A stretch of 64,000 nucleotides of DNA from Pleurocapsa minor GSE-CHR-MK 17-07R (GTDB lineage Bacteria; Chloroflexota; Anaerolineae; Aggregatilineales; Phototrophicaceae): the NCBI GenBank assembly GCA_019359125.1, contig JAHHHY010000001.1, positions 124,001 to 188,000 of the forward strand. Reading direction: 5' to 3'. The position numbers and the translations under genes were made by a program. This document shows, in pieces, positions 1 through 7,634 of this stretch. The notes beneath the pieces are model-generated. The model saw only the letters and a list, made by a program, of their open reading frames with translations, did no database searches and had not been told where the DNA came from. Each line of letters opens with the position of its first letter. The stretch's first letter is position 1.

Positions 1-41
1 TGCCTGCAAAAGAAATGGATCATCTGGCCAATGTGTCACCG

Positions 42-1055
42 CTAGAGCAAGGTGGCCTCGGCCTGCTGCAGGCGGCGGCGAGAGTCAGGATCGTGCGTGG
101 GCAGATACACGGTCGGTTGTTCGCGCACGAGCGTTTGCAGGGTCTGAATGCTGGCCCGCGCCATGCCGACATCGGCCACGATGCCACCAATCACGACATT
201 CCTGAGCTGGACATCGTCAAATGTGGCATCTCCTGCGAAGACATAATTGCGCGTCCCATCGCGCAGCAGCACCGACTGATGTCCCATCGAGTGGCCCGGC
301 GTCGGGATGATAAACAGGTCACCGTCGGACATCAGGGCATGTGCCTGCGCAAAGCCAGGGATATCGCTGCTCGTGAACTGTGCAAAGCGCGGCGTGAAAC
401 GTGTCGGGAAGTGGCACGAGAGCACGCCCATGCCTGCCGGATAATCTGCCTCTGGCACGAAAAATTCTGCGCCGGGAAACGCGCTCAACCCGCCCATATG
501 GTCGGAATGCAGATGCGTCTGCACGACGGTCCCCACCGAGGTCGGGTCAATGTCCAGCGCGCGCAGCTGCGCGTCAATCTGGTCCTGCGGGGTGACCGCA
601 AAACGCAGGTTGTTCCGGTAAACCAGGCCGGTGACCGGATCACAGTCGACATAGCCGGGCGAATTGATCTGGCTGGTCTCGCCTGTATCGACCACGATGA
701 TGCCCTGCGGATGCTCGATCACCCAGGTATTGATCGGCATCCAGTCCGTCCAGCGCGTATCCGCTGCGATCGAGAGCAGGCGGGCGGCCTCCAGCCCGAC
801 AAGCTGACGATGCGCCTGCTTGACCGCGACGAAGCCCGTCTGGATGGCATGGATTTTTACGCCGGATGCCAGGTCAACGGTGACTGGTGGGACCTGCACG
901 ATATTGGGCACGGGGGCTTTCGGTGCGTTAGACTGGGTTTGCGCAGCCTGGCTGGTGACGAAACCGCCGCCGACCGCGCCCAGGGACGCCCCGGCAATAA
1001 GCGACAAAAAGCTGCGGCGCGATGGCTGGCTGGGTGATTGCGTATCCTGAGACAT
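42..1055 (-). CDS. Tat-exported metallo-beta-lactamase-fold hydrolase (lactonase-like)
   Basis: Predicted zinc-dependent hydrolase outside the cytoplasm. The N-terminus has a twin-arginine signal (RRSFLS, residues 13-18) followed by a hydrophobic Ala/Gly-rich stretch. The MBL metal motif HLHSDHMGG lies mid-protein, with a further His in TPGHSMGHQ and an Asp in GDATFDD. This arrangement resembles the AHL-lactonase branch of the superfamily; the substrate cannot be read from sequence. The start chosen is the ATG at 1055, preceded by GGAG about ten bases upstream; an in-frame ATG at 1094 lies closer to the operator and lacks the Tat-like spacing. It is divergent from a TetR-family gene with a palindrome in the shared promoter region, so TetR control is likely. 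Confidence 0.85.
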   Translation of the reverse strand: MSQDTQSPSQPSRRSFLSLIAGASLGAVGGGFVTSQAAQTQSNAPKAPVPNIVQVPPVTVDLASGVKIHAIQTGFVAVKQAHRQLVGLEAARLLSIAADTRWTDWMPINTWVIEHPQGIIVVDTGETSQINSPGYVDCDPVTGLVYRNNLRFAVTPQDQIDAQLRALDIDPTSVGTVVQTHLHSDHMGGLSAFPGAEFFVPEADYPAGMGVLSCHFPTRFTPRFAQFTSSDIPGFAQAHALMSDGDLFIIPTPGHSMGHQSVLLRDGTRNYVFAGDATFDDVQLRNVVIGGIVADVGMARASIQTLQTLVREQPTVYLPTHDPDSRRRLQQAEATLL

Positions 1056-1097
1056 TATTGGGGATCTCCATTGCAAGAAATAACGTTGATACAAAAT

Positions 1098-1112
1098 AAT
1101 AACAGTGTTATT
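1098..1112. promoter_or_regulatory. Candidate TetR operator palindrome
   Basis: AATAACA-G-TGTTATT is a perfect inverted repeat with 7-bp arms and a 1-bp centre. It lies in the 86-bp AT-rich gap between the divergent MBL-fold gene and the TetR-family gene. Size and placement are typical of an autoregulatory TetR operator that also controls the divergent neighbour. No binding data can be inferred beyond this. Confidence 0.6.
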
Positions 1113-1141
1113 TTCACGTGTGATGAGAATTGGTTGAGAAG

Positions 1142-1759
1142 ATGAAGCCTATGCATTCCAATGAGGAGAATCCGTATCAGGCAGCCCGGTCACTAGGGCA
1201 GCAGCTTTTGTGGGATGCTGTGCTGAAACTGGCCAGTGACTTGCTGGTGACTGGCGGGGTGGAGGCGCTGTCGATGCGCACGCTGGCGAAGTCGGTCGGG
1301 TGCTCAACAACCGTGCTATACAACCTGTTTGGCTCGAAGGCGGGCATCGTTGATGCTTTAATCGCTGAGGGATTCGCGCGAATTCGTGAAGCACAGCAGG
1401 CCGTGCTGGCGCAGGGCGGGACAGCCACAGAACGATTACTCGCGCTGTGCCTGGCCTATCGCCGGGTGGCACTGGCCAATCAGACCCATTACCAGATCAT
1501 GTTTGGGCGGATATCGAGCGACGAGATGTCCGACCAGAGCAAGCACGTTGCGCTGGATGCCTTATCGCCGCTGGTGGCGATGGTGGAGGAAGCGTGCCGG
1601 GATGACGGGCTGAAGGTCGACGACCCGACCGACTTCGCGATGGCCTTGTGGGCCACCGCGCACGGGTTCGTGACCATAGAAATAGCGGGGATGACGCTGG
1701 ACCCGGAGCGCGCTGAGGCTGTGTTTGTGGCGGCCATTCGGCGCCTGCTGGGGCTGTAG
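1142..1759 (+). CDS. TetR/AcrR-family transcriptional regulator
   Basis: DNA-binding repressor of the TetR family. The N-terminal helix-turn-helix is clear: the region around GVEALSMRTLAKSVGCSTTV is followed by LYNLFGSKAGIVDALI, the usual recognition helix and helix-4 signature. The C-terminal all-helical ligand domain ends in a typical ALWATAHGFVTIE segment. Length (about 205 aa) is normal. The start is uncertain among TTG 1130, ATG 1142 and ATG 1151; 1142 was chosen. It probably represses itself and the divergent MBL-fold hydrolase through the palindrome at 1098-1112. The ligand is unknown. It converges with prfB with only 5 bases between stop codons. Confidence 0.9.
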   Translation: MKPMHSNEENPYQAARSLGQQLLWDAVLKLASDLLVTGGVEALSMRTLAKSVGCSTTVLYNLFGSKAGIVDALIAEGFARIREAQQAVLAQGGTATERLLALCLAYRRVALANQTHYQIMFGRISSDEMSDQSKHVALDALSPLVAMVEEACRDDGLKVDDPTDFAMALWATAHGFVTIEIAGMTLDPERAEAVFVAAIRRLLGL

Positions 1760-1764
1760 GGCGT

Positions 1765-2886
1765 TTACAGCTCTGGCAGCTCGGCGCTGGGGTCCGCCAG
1801 TGTGTGATCGACCTTGGCGCGCAGATAGGACTCCATAAACGGGTTCAGCCGCCCGTCCAGCACGGCCGACGTGTTGCCATCTTCCGCGCCAGTGCGATGG
1901 TCCTTCACCAGATGATACGGATGCAGCACGTATGAGCGAATCTGATTGCCCCATTCGGCATTCACATTCTCGCCCTTCAGCACGGCCATCTGTGCTTCGC
2001 GCTTCTTGCGCTCCATCTCAAACAGGCGCGACTTCAGGATTTGCATGGCGCGCTCACGGTTCTGCCCCTGGGAGCGCTGGTTCTGGCAGCTCACGACGAG
2101 GCCGGTGGGGATGTGGGTCAGGCGCACGGCCGTGTCGTTTTTCTGCACGTTCTGCCCGCCCGCGCCGCTGGAGCGATAGGTCTCGATTTTCAGGTCTTTT
2201 TCGCTGATTTCAATCTCGATATTGCCCTGAATATCCGGCCACAGCTCGACCTTCGAGAACGAGGTGTGGCGACGGCGCGCCGCGTCAAACGGGCTGATGC
2301 GCACCAGGCGATGTACGCCCTGTTCGCTTTGCAGATAGCCATAGGCATAGTCGCCCTTGACCGAAAAGGTCACGCTTTTCAGGCCAGCTTCTTCGCCTTC
2401 GCTGCGGTCGATGATCTCGACTTTGTAACCATTCTGCTCGGTCCAGCGCAGGTACATCCGCTCCAACATCAGCGCCCAGTCCTGCGAGTCGGTGCCGCCT
2501 GCGCCCGCGTGAATGGCCAGAATCGCATTCTCGTTGTCATATTCGCCGCCCAGCAGCGTTTGCAGCGATAAATGCTCGACCAGCTCGCGCAGTGCATTGA
2601 CCTCGGCGGTCAGGTCGTCCTGTAACGATTCTTCCTCCAGGGCGGCCAGCTCCAGGGCGTCATCGATGCGCATGCTGACAGCGCGCCACTGTTCTACTTC
2701 GGCCTTCAGGCGCGAGATTTCCTGCATGGTGCGCTGGGCGATGTCCGGGCTGGACCAGAATTCAGGCGCGGCGGACTGGGCCTCAAGCTGTTCGGCGCGG
2801 CGGGTCTTGCCTGCCAGGTCGATGCGCTCGGCCAGCTGCGCGATTTGTGCTTTCATACCCTCCAGGGGCGTAATCAGGTTGTCCAT
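1765..2886 (-). CDS. prfB: Peptide chain release factor 2
   Basis: Cytoplasmic class I release factor that recognises UGA/UAA and triggers peptidyl-tRNA hydrolysis. The GGQ catalytic loop (SSGAGGQNVQKNDTA) is present, and the SPF stop-recognition tripeptide appears in RISPFDAARRRHTSF, which identifies RF2 rather than RF1. Length of 373 aa is normal. Start ATG 2886 opens with MDNLITPLEG. The reading frame is continuous from that start through the region where many prfB genes have a UGA-dependent +1 frameshift, so that autoregulation is absent here. It lies 19 bases downstream of ftsY and is probably co-transcribed with it. Confidence 0.97.
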   Translation of the reverse strand: MDNLITPLEGMKAQIAQLAERIDLAGKTRRAEQLEAQSAAPEFWSSPDIAQRTMQEISRLKAEVEQWRAVSMRIDDALELAALEEESLQDDLTAEVNALRELVEHLSLQTLLGGEYDNENAILAIHAGAGGTDSQDWALMLERMYLRWTEQNGYKVEIIDRSEGEEAGLKSVTFSVKGDYAYGYLQSEQGVHRLVRISPFDAARRRHTSFSKVELWPDIQGNIEIEISEKDLKIETYRSSGAGGQNVQKNDTAVRLTHIPTGLVVSCQNQRSQGQNRERAMQILKSRLFEMERKKREAQMAVLKGENVNAEWGNQIRSYVLHPYHLVKDHRTGAEDGNTSAVLDGRLNPFMESYLRAKVDHTLADPSAELPEL

Positions 2887-2905
2887 TCGGGGAGTTTCTG
2901 GTGCC

Positions 2906-3817
2906 TCACTCTGAGTCGTCGAACAGGCTGTCGACGAAGTAATCCGGGTTGAAAAAGACAAGGTCGGTCATTTTCTCGCCCAGGCCCACATAGTGAATGG
3001 GCAGGCCGAGATCATGGTTGATGGCGAAGATCATGCCGCCTTTGGCGGTGCTGTCCAGCTTGGTCACGATCACGCCGGTCACGTCGACCATCTCGCGGAA
3101 TTTTTCCGCCTGCGTGAGCGCATTCTGGCCGGTTGTGCCATCCAGCACGAGCAGCACTTCATGCGGCGCGTCGGGAATGACTTTCTGCGAGACGGCCTTG
3201 ATTTTGGCCAGCTCTTCCATCAGGTTGGCATTGGTATGCAGGCGGCCGGCAGTGTCGATCAGCAGGATATCGCGCCCGCGGGCATTGGCGGCCGCTGCCG
3301 CATCAAAGACGACGGCTGCGGGGTCACTGCCCGGCTTGTTGGCGATGACGGGCACGCCAGTGCGCTCGCCCCACATCTGCAATTGGTCGATGGCCGCTGC
3401 ACGAAAGGTGTCGCCCGCCGCCAGCATGACTTTGCGGTTGTTGATGTTGTTCAGGCGGTGCGCCAGCTTGCCGATGGTGGTCGTCTTGCCAGAGCCATTG
3501 ACGCCCACGATCAGCACGATGCTGAGCGGGCGTCCGCTGATATTCATGACGGGCGGGTCTTTCAACAGGGCGCGCAGGGCCTGCTTCAGCACCGGCTGCA
3601 CCTGCTCGGCCTTGCGGATATTCTGCTTGCGCACGCGGGTTTGCAGGTCCTGCATGACGGCCTGCGTGGTGGGCACGCCCATATCTGCCTGGATGAGCAG
3701 CGATTCGATATCGTCCCAGGTCTCGTCGTCAATCTCCGCGCCACCGCCCAGCATCTGGCCGATGCGGCCGAAAAATGACTGGCGGGTTTTGGACATGCCT
3801 GACCGGAATATGCTCAA
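2906..3817 (-). CDS. ftsY: Signal recognition particle receptor FtsY
   Basis: SRP-receptor GTPase that docks ribosome-SRP complexes at the membrane. The SRP-type NG domain shows a short helical N region, G1 GVNGSGKTT, the insertion-box motif AAGDTFRAAAIDQL, G3 DTAGR and G4 TKLDSTAKGG. It lacks the long acidic A domain of enterobacterial FtsY, as is common in small FtsY proteins (303 aa). The TTG start at 3817 is preferred because GGAG lies 8 bases upstream; the next Met, 7 codons in, has no comparable ribosome-binding site. It is followed by prfB in the same direction. Confidence 0.96.
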   Translation of the reverse strand: MSIFRSGMSKTRQSFFGRIGQMLGGGAEIDDETWDDIESLLIQADMGVPTTQAVMQDLQTRVRKQNIRKAEQVQPVLKQALRALLKDPPVMNISGRPLSIVLIVGVNGSGKTTTIGKLAHRLNNINNRKVMLAAGDTFRAAAIDQLQMWGERTGVPVIANKPGSDPAAVVFDAAAAANARGRDILLIDTAGRLHTNANLMEELAKIKAVSQKVIPDAPHEVLLVLDGTTGQNALTQAEKFREMVDVTGVIVTKLDSTAKGGMIFAINHDLGLPIHYVGLGEKMTDLVFFNPDYFVDSLFDDSE

Positions 3818-3948
3818 CGGGATGTCTCCAGTAAATGGCGGTTGGGGCTGAATGCGTGAAAATCCATGCGCCAGTATACACGTTTGGGCGACGCGGATTC
3901 AAGCCAGAGCGGGCATAGGGTATACTGAAAGGCCTATATACGAGGGGT

Positions 3949-4440
3949 ATGATGAGCGAAAACACACTGACACATCTGGATGCGGCGGGCCGCGCGCAAA
4001 TGGTGGATGTGGGCGATAAACCTGACAGCGAACGCTTCGCTGCAGCTGGCGGCAGGGTAAGGATGCGTCCTGAGACCCTTTCTCTGATTCAGGCGGGCGC
4101 CCTGAAAAAGGGCGATGTGCTGACGATTGCGCGCATCGCGGGCATTATGGCGGCCAAGCGCACCAGCGAGCTGATTCCGCTGTGCCACCCGGTCCCGCTG
4201 ACGCATCTGGAAGTGGCGCTGACGCTGGACGAGGCTGGGTCGGCCGTGGTCATCGAGGCGACAGCGCGCACGCGCGGCAAGACGGGCGTCGAGATGGAGG
4301 CGCTCACGGCTGTGTCTGCCGCCGCGCTCACCATCTACGACATGGCCAAGGCCGTCGACCGAGAGATGCAGATTACCGATATCCGCCTGCTGGAAAAGCG
4401 AGGTGGCGTGCATGGGGATTATGTGGCGGAGGGCCGATGA
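3949..4440 (+). CDS. moaC: Cyclic pyranopterin monophosphate synthase MoaC
   Basis: Molybdenum cofactor biosynthesis enzyme that, with MoaA, converts GTP to cyclic pyranopterin monophosphate. Family signatures [23 protein letters not shown] and IYDMAKAVD are all present, and the length (about 163 aa) is normal. Two adjacent ATG codons (3949, 3952) follow GAGGGG; the second has the better spacing. A TATACT -10-like hexamer lies at 3921-3926. Its stop overlaps the ATG of the MoaD-MoaE fusion (ATGA at 4437-4440), which indicates translational coupling. No moaA is present in the window. Confidence 0.96.
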   Translation: MMSENTLTHLDAAGRAQMVDVGDKPDSERFAAAGGRVRMRPETLSLIQAGALKKGDVLTIARIAGIMAAKRTSELIPLCHPVPLTHLEVALTLDEAGSAVVIEATARTRGKTGVEMEALTAVSAAALTIYDMAKAVDREMQITDIRLLEKRGGVHGDYVAEGR

Positions 4441-5165
4441 AACTGCGCGTGATGTTGTTTGCCACGCTGAAACATGCTGCGGGCACCAGTGTCATCGAGG
4501 TGACTGCCGATGATGCGCCGCTCACGATTGCCCGACTGCGCATGCTTATCAGCGAACAGTATCCGGCGCTGGCGGCGCATGTGGGCACGGCGATTGCGGC
4601 GCGCAACCGCGAATTTGCCGAGCCGGACGAACGGATTGAAGCAGGCGACGAGCTTGCGTTCTTCCCGCCAGTCAGCGGCGGGCAGGGCTGGGCCGAGATC
4701 GCCCGGCTGGCCGACGCACCGTTCTCGACGGACGAGCTGGTGAACGCGATTACCACCCCGGCGACTGGCGCCGTGTGCCTGTTCAGCGGCTTTGTGCGCG
4801 GCGAGACCGCCCGCGACCAGGCCACGCAGCACACCGAGTGGCTGGAATATGAGGCCTATGAGGCGATGGCCGTCGACAAGATGCGCCAGGTGATCGCCGA
4901 GATTCGCGCGCAGTGGCCGCTGGTGCAGGGCATCGCCGTCGTGCAGCGCGTGGGGCGGCTGGAAGTGGGCCAGAACACGATCGTGATCGCGTGCGCCAGC
5001 GGCCATCGTGACCAGGGCTGCTTTGAGGCGGCGCGCTATGGCATCGACCGGCTGAAAGAAATCGTGCCGGTATGGAAAAAAGAAGTTGGCCGCGATGGCG
5101 ATGCGTGGGTGGAAGGCAAGTATATGCCCGACGCAGGGGACGCTCATCAGGCAGGCCGAAAGTAG
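4437..5165 (+). CDS. MoaD-MoaE fusion, molybdopterin synthase
   Basis: Single polypeptide carrying both subunits of molybdopterin synthase, which adds the dithiolene sulfurs to cyclic pyranopterin monophosphate. Residues 1-82 are a MoaD ubiquitin-like domain ending in PPVSGG, with the Gly pair at 81-82. Residues about 85-235 are MoaE, with the Lys-rich active-site segment VPVWKKE and the [16 protein letters not shown] region. MoaD normally needs a free C-terminal Gly for thiocarboxylation, so the internal GG implies processing after residue 82, as reported for the mycobacterial fusion MoaX. The start is the ATG overlapping moaC's stop. Its 3' end overlaps a convergent small gene by 19 bases. 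Confidence 0.93.
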   Translation: MKLRVMLFATLKHAAGTSVIEVTADDAPLTIARLRMLISEQYPALAAHVGTAIAARNREFAEPDERIEAGDELAFFPPVSGGQGWAEIARLADAPFSTDELVNAITTPATGAVCLFSGFVRGETARDQATQHTEWLEYEAYEAMAVDKMRQVIAEIRAQWPLVQGIAVVQRVGRLEVGQNTIVIACASGHRDQGCFEAARYGIDRLKEIVPVWKKEVGRDGDAWVEGKYMPDAGDAHQAGRK

Positions 5166-5560
5166 GTGTGCTGCTGGCCATCGGCACCGCCCCAGACATG
5201 TGAAAAGCGCCATCCGTCCGCCAGCAGTGCAGCTTTGATTGCAGTCGATGATAGTCCCAGAAGGGTGGATTCTTGTTGGACATGGCCGTCACGCATGACC
5301 TGCATACATACGTTGGCCGGGCTGCTGAATGTTATGATCATCACTTCGCGGTTTGGTAACCAGGTCCAGCGCTCCTGACGGCGGTTGGTGCTGGCATCCC
5401 AGGATTCAGACTCGCGGTGCCAGCCGCTGTCGCGCAGCATCAGGGTGATCGCGACATAGTCCCGGCCTTCAGCACGCTTCCGGAAGTTGTCATCGTTCGT
5501 TTCAAGCTGTTCGACTGTGTGGCCGACTGAAATGAAGGTGACGGTTTGCACGGATGCCAT
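5147..5560 (-). CDS. Hypothetical protein, 137 aa
   Basis: Not recognised. A soluble, Trp- and polar-rich protein with no signal peptide or membrane segment. Two halves look loosely similar in pattern (DSGWHRESESW and DGWRFSHVWGG), which may reflect a small duplicated alpha/beta unit; this is only suggestive. The start ATG 5560 is preceded by AAAGGC. It is convergent with the MoaD-MoaE gene and overlaps its last 19 bases, and it is divergent from fabF. Function unknown. Confidence 0.6.
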   Translation of the reverse strand: MASVQTVTFISVGHTVEQLETNDDNFRKRAEGRDYVAITLMLRDSGWHRESESWDASTNRRQERWTWLPNREVMIITFSSPANVCMQVMRDGHVQQESTLLGLSSTAIKAALLADGWRFSHVWGGADGQQHTYFRPA

Positions 5561-5657
5561 AGTTTTGCCTTTCGGTCCCGGATGAACCGATTATAATGGC
5601 GGGCAAAGTTCAGGAAAATCATTTTTTGCGACTTCTTAAAGCATAAGGACTGAAAAT

Positions 5658-6899
5658 ATGACGCGGCGCGTAGTCATCACCGGCATGGGCATGGTCTCTG
5701 GGACAGGGAATACCGTCGCCGAAAACTGGGACAATATCGTCAATGGGCGCACCGGCATCGCGCCGATCACGCGCTTTGACGTGAGCAATTTTGGCGTAAA
5801 GCTGGCGGCCGAGGTCAAAGGCTTCAACCCAGAGCTTTATATGTCGGCGAAGGAAGTGCGCCGCCGCGACCTGTATCAGCAGTATATTGTGGCTGCCGCG
5901 CATCAGGCGATTGAGCAGTCTGGCTTTGTGGTGCACGAGCACGAGCGCCGCCGTGCCAGCGTGATGATTGGCTCTGGCGTGGGCGGCGTGGCCAGCTATA
6001 ACGACGAGTGCAGCGCAGCTATTCTGACCGGCGAATGGCGCCGTATCACGCCGATGGCCATCCCCATGCTGATGGTCAATGGCGGCAGCGACTACGTGGG
6101 CATTGATGTGGGCGCGCGCGGTCCGGGCTATGTGCCCACCTCTGCCTGTGCCACCGGCGGCGACTGCATCGGCACGATTTTCCATCTGATCCGCTCCGGC
6201 ATGATTGATCAGGGGCTGGCGGGCAGCGGCGACGCCACGATTTTCAATGTCGGTCTGGCCGCCTTCGACCGCACGGGCGCGTGCTCTCGCGAGACGGATG
6301 TCTCGGTGGCCTGCCAGCCGTTTGCAAAAGACCGGCCCGGCCTGGTGTTTGGCGAGGGTGCTGCCGTGCTGGCGATCGAGTCGCTGGAGCACGCACAGGC
6401 CCGCGGCGCAACTATTCTCGCGGAGATTCGCGGCTATGGTACCACGGCCGATTCGTACCATATCACCGCGCCGGAGCCGCAGGGACTGGGCGCCAGTGAG
6501 GCGCTGGAAGTCGCGCTGGAGGATGCCGGCCTGAATGTGACCGACATCCATTACATCAACGCGCACGGGACCGGCACCACGCTGAATGACGCGATGGAGA
6601 CCAAAGCGGTCAAGCGCACTTTTGGCCCGCATGCGTACAATGTGCCGATGAGCAGCACCAAGAGCATGACCGGACACGCGATGGGCGCGACGGCCAGCAT
6701 GGAGGCGATCTTCTGCGTGCTGGCGATTCGCGACCAGGTGGCCCCGCCGACGATTGCGCTGAACGAGAAAGACCCGGAATGCGACCTGGACTATGTGCCG
6801 CACACGGCCCGTCAGACCAAGATCAAGCACACAATGAGCAATTCCTTCGGCTTTGGCGGTCACAACGTCTCGCTCGTGATTTCGGCATTTGAAGGCTGA
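5658..6899 (+). CDS. fabF: 3-oxoacyl-[ACP] synthase II
   Basis: Elongating condensing enzyme of type II fatty acid synthesis. The Cys-His-His triad is visible: Cys164 in TSACATGGD, His in INAHGTGTTLND, His in MTGHAMGAT. The N-terminus RRVVITGMGMVS and the C-terminal FGFGGHNVS are family hallmarks, and 413 aa is the expected length. AAGGA lies 8 bases before the ATG. rnc follows after 2 bases, the common fabF-rnc pairing. The usual partner acpP is not immediately upstream; a small convergent/divergent gene sits there instead. Confidence 0.97.
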   Translation: MTRRVVITGMGMVSGTGNTVAENWDNIVNGRTGIAPITRFDVSNFGVKLAAEVKGFNPELYMSAKEVRRRDLYQQYIVAAAHQAIEQSGFVVHEHERRRASVMIGSGVGGVASYNDECSAAILTGEWRRITPMAIPMLMVNGGSDYVGIDVGARGPGYVPTSACATGGDCIGTIFHLIRSGMIDQGLAGSGDATIFNVGLAAFDRTGACSRETDVSVACQPFAKDRPGLVFGEGAAVLAIESLEHAQARGATILAEIRGYGTTADSYHITAPEPQGLGASEALEVALEDAGLNVTDIHYINAHGTGTTLNDAMETKAVKRTFGPHAYNVPMSSTKSMTGHAMGATASMEAIFCVLAIRDQVAPPTIALNEKDPECDLDYVPHTARQTKIKHTMSNSFGFGGHNVSLVISAFEG

Positions 6900-6901
6900 G
6901 C

Positions 6902-7615
6902 ATGGCGCTGACCCTGGAGGACTTCCTCTCGCTCAATGGTCTCGACTTCCACGATCAGGGGCTGATTCAGCGTGCGCTGACGCATCGTTCCTACCTGAAC
7001 GAGATTCCTGATGATGTCGTCGCTGAAGACTATGAGCGGCTGGAATTCCTGGGGGATGCCATCCTGCAATTTGTGTGCGGAGACTATCTGTTTCGTCAGT
7101 TTCCCGACGAGCAGGAAGGCTATCTGACGCGCACCCGCGCCGCACTCGTGAATACCGAGGCCTGCGCGGCGTATGCGCGAGCAATGCAGGTGGGTGATGC
7201 CTTGCGGCTGGGCAAAGGCGATGAACGCACGGGTGGCCGCAACCGGCAGAATGTGCTGGCCGATGCCTTCGAGGCGATTGTGGGCGCGCTCTATCTGGAT
7301 CAGGGGCTGGAGGCTGCGCGGGCGTTCCTGGTGGCCCGATTTGAGGAGCGCCTGAAACTGGTGCTGTCCAGCGGCGAGGATGCGCGTGTGCGCCTGCAGG
7401 AATTGTCGCAGATGATATTTGGCATCACGCCCAGCTATCAGCATCTGGGCGAGGCGGGGCCGTCGCATTCCCCGACGATGAGCGCAGATGTGCTGATTGG
7501 CGAGAGCGTTGTCGGGCACGGGCAGGGTCGCAGCAAGCAGCTGGCCGCCCGCGCTGCCGCAGCCGATGCGCTGGCGCGCTGGGACGATATTGTGTCGGGA
7601 ATGCAGACGCGCTGA
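6902..7615 (+). CDS. rnc: Ribonuclease III
   Basis: Double-stranded-RNA endonuclease that processes rRNA precursors and structured mRNAs. The RNase III signature ERLEFLGDAIL is at about residues 45-55, and the second acidic cluster DAFEAIVGALYLDQG near 120. The C-terminal dsRNA-binding domain is present, with the Ala-rich end SKQLAARAAAADAL. Length of 237 aa is normal. It lies 2 bases after fabF and is almost certainly co-transcribed and coupled with it. Confidence 0.97.
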   Translation: MALTLEDFLSLNGLDFHDQGLIQRALTHRSYLNEIPDDVVAEDYERLEFLGDAILQFVCGDYLFRQFPDEQEGYLTRTRAALVNTEACAAYARAMQVGDALRLGKGDERTGGRNRQNVLADAFEAIVGALYLDQGLEAARAFLVARFEERLKLVLSSGEDARVRLQELSQMIFGITPSYQHLGEAGPSHSPTMSADVLIGESVVGHGQGRSKQLAARAAAADALARWDDIVSGMQTR

Positions 7616-7634
7616 ATCCCCGCCTTGTTATACG

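Noticed and set aside
2800-2886. Programmed +1 frameshift in prfB
   Set aside because: The coding frame is continuous from ATG 2886 through the region aligned with the usual shift site; there is no in-frame UGA.
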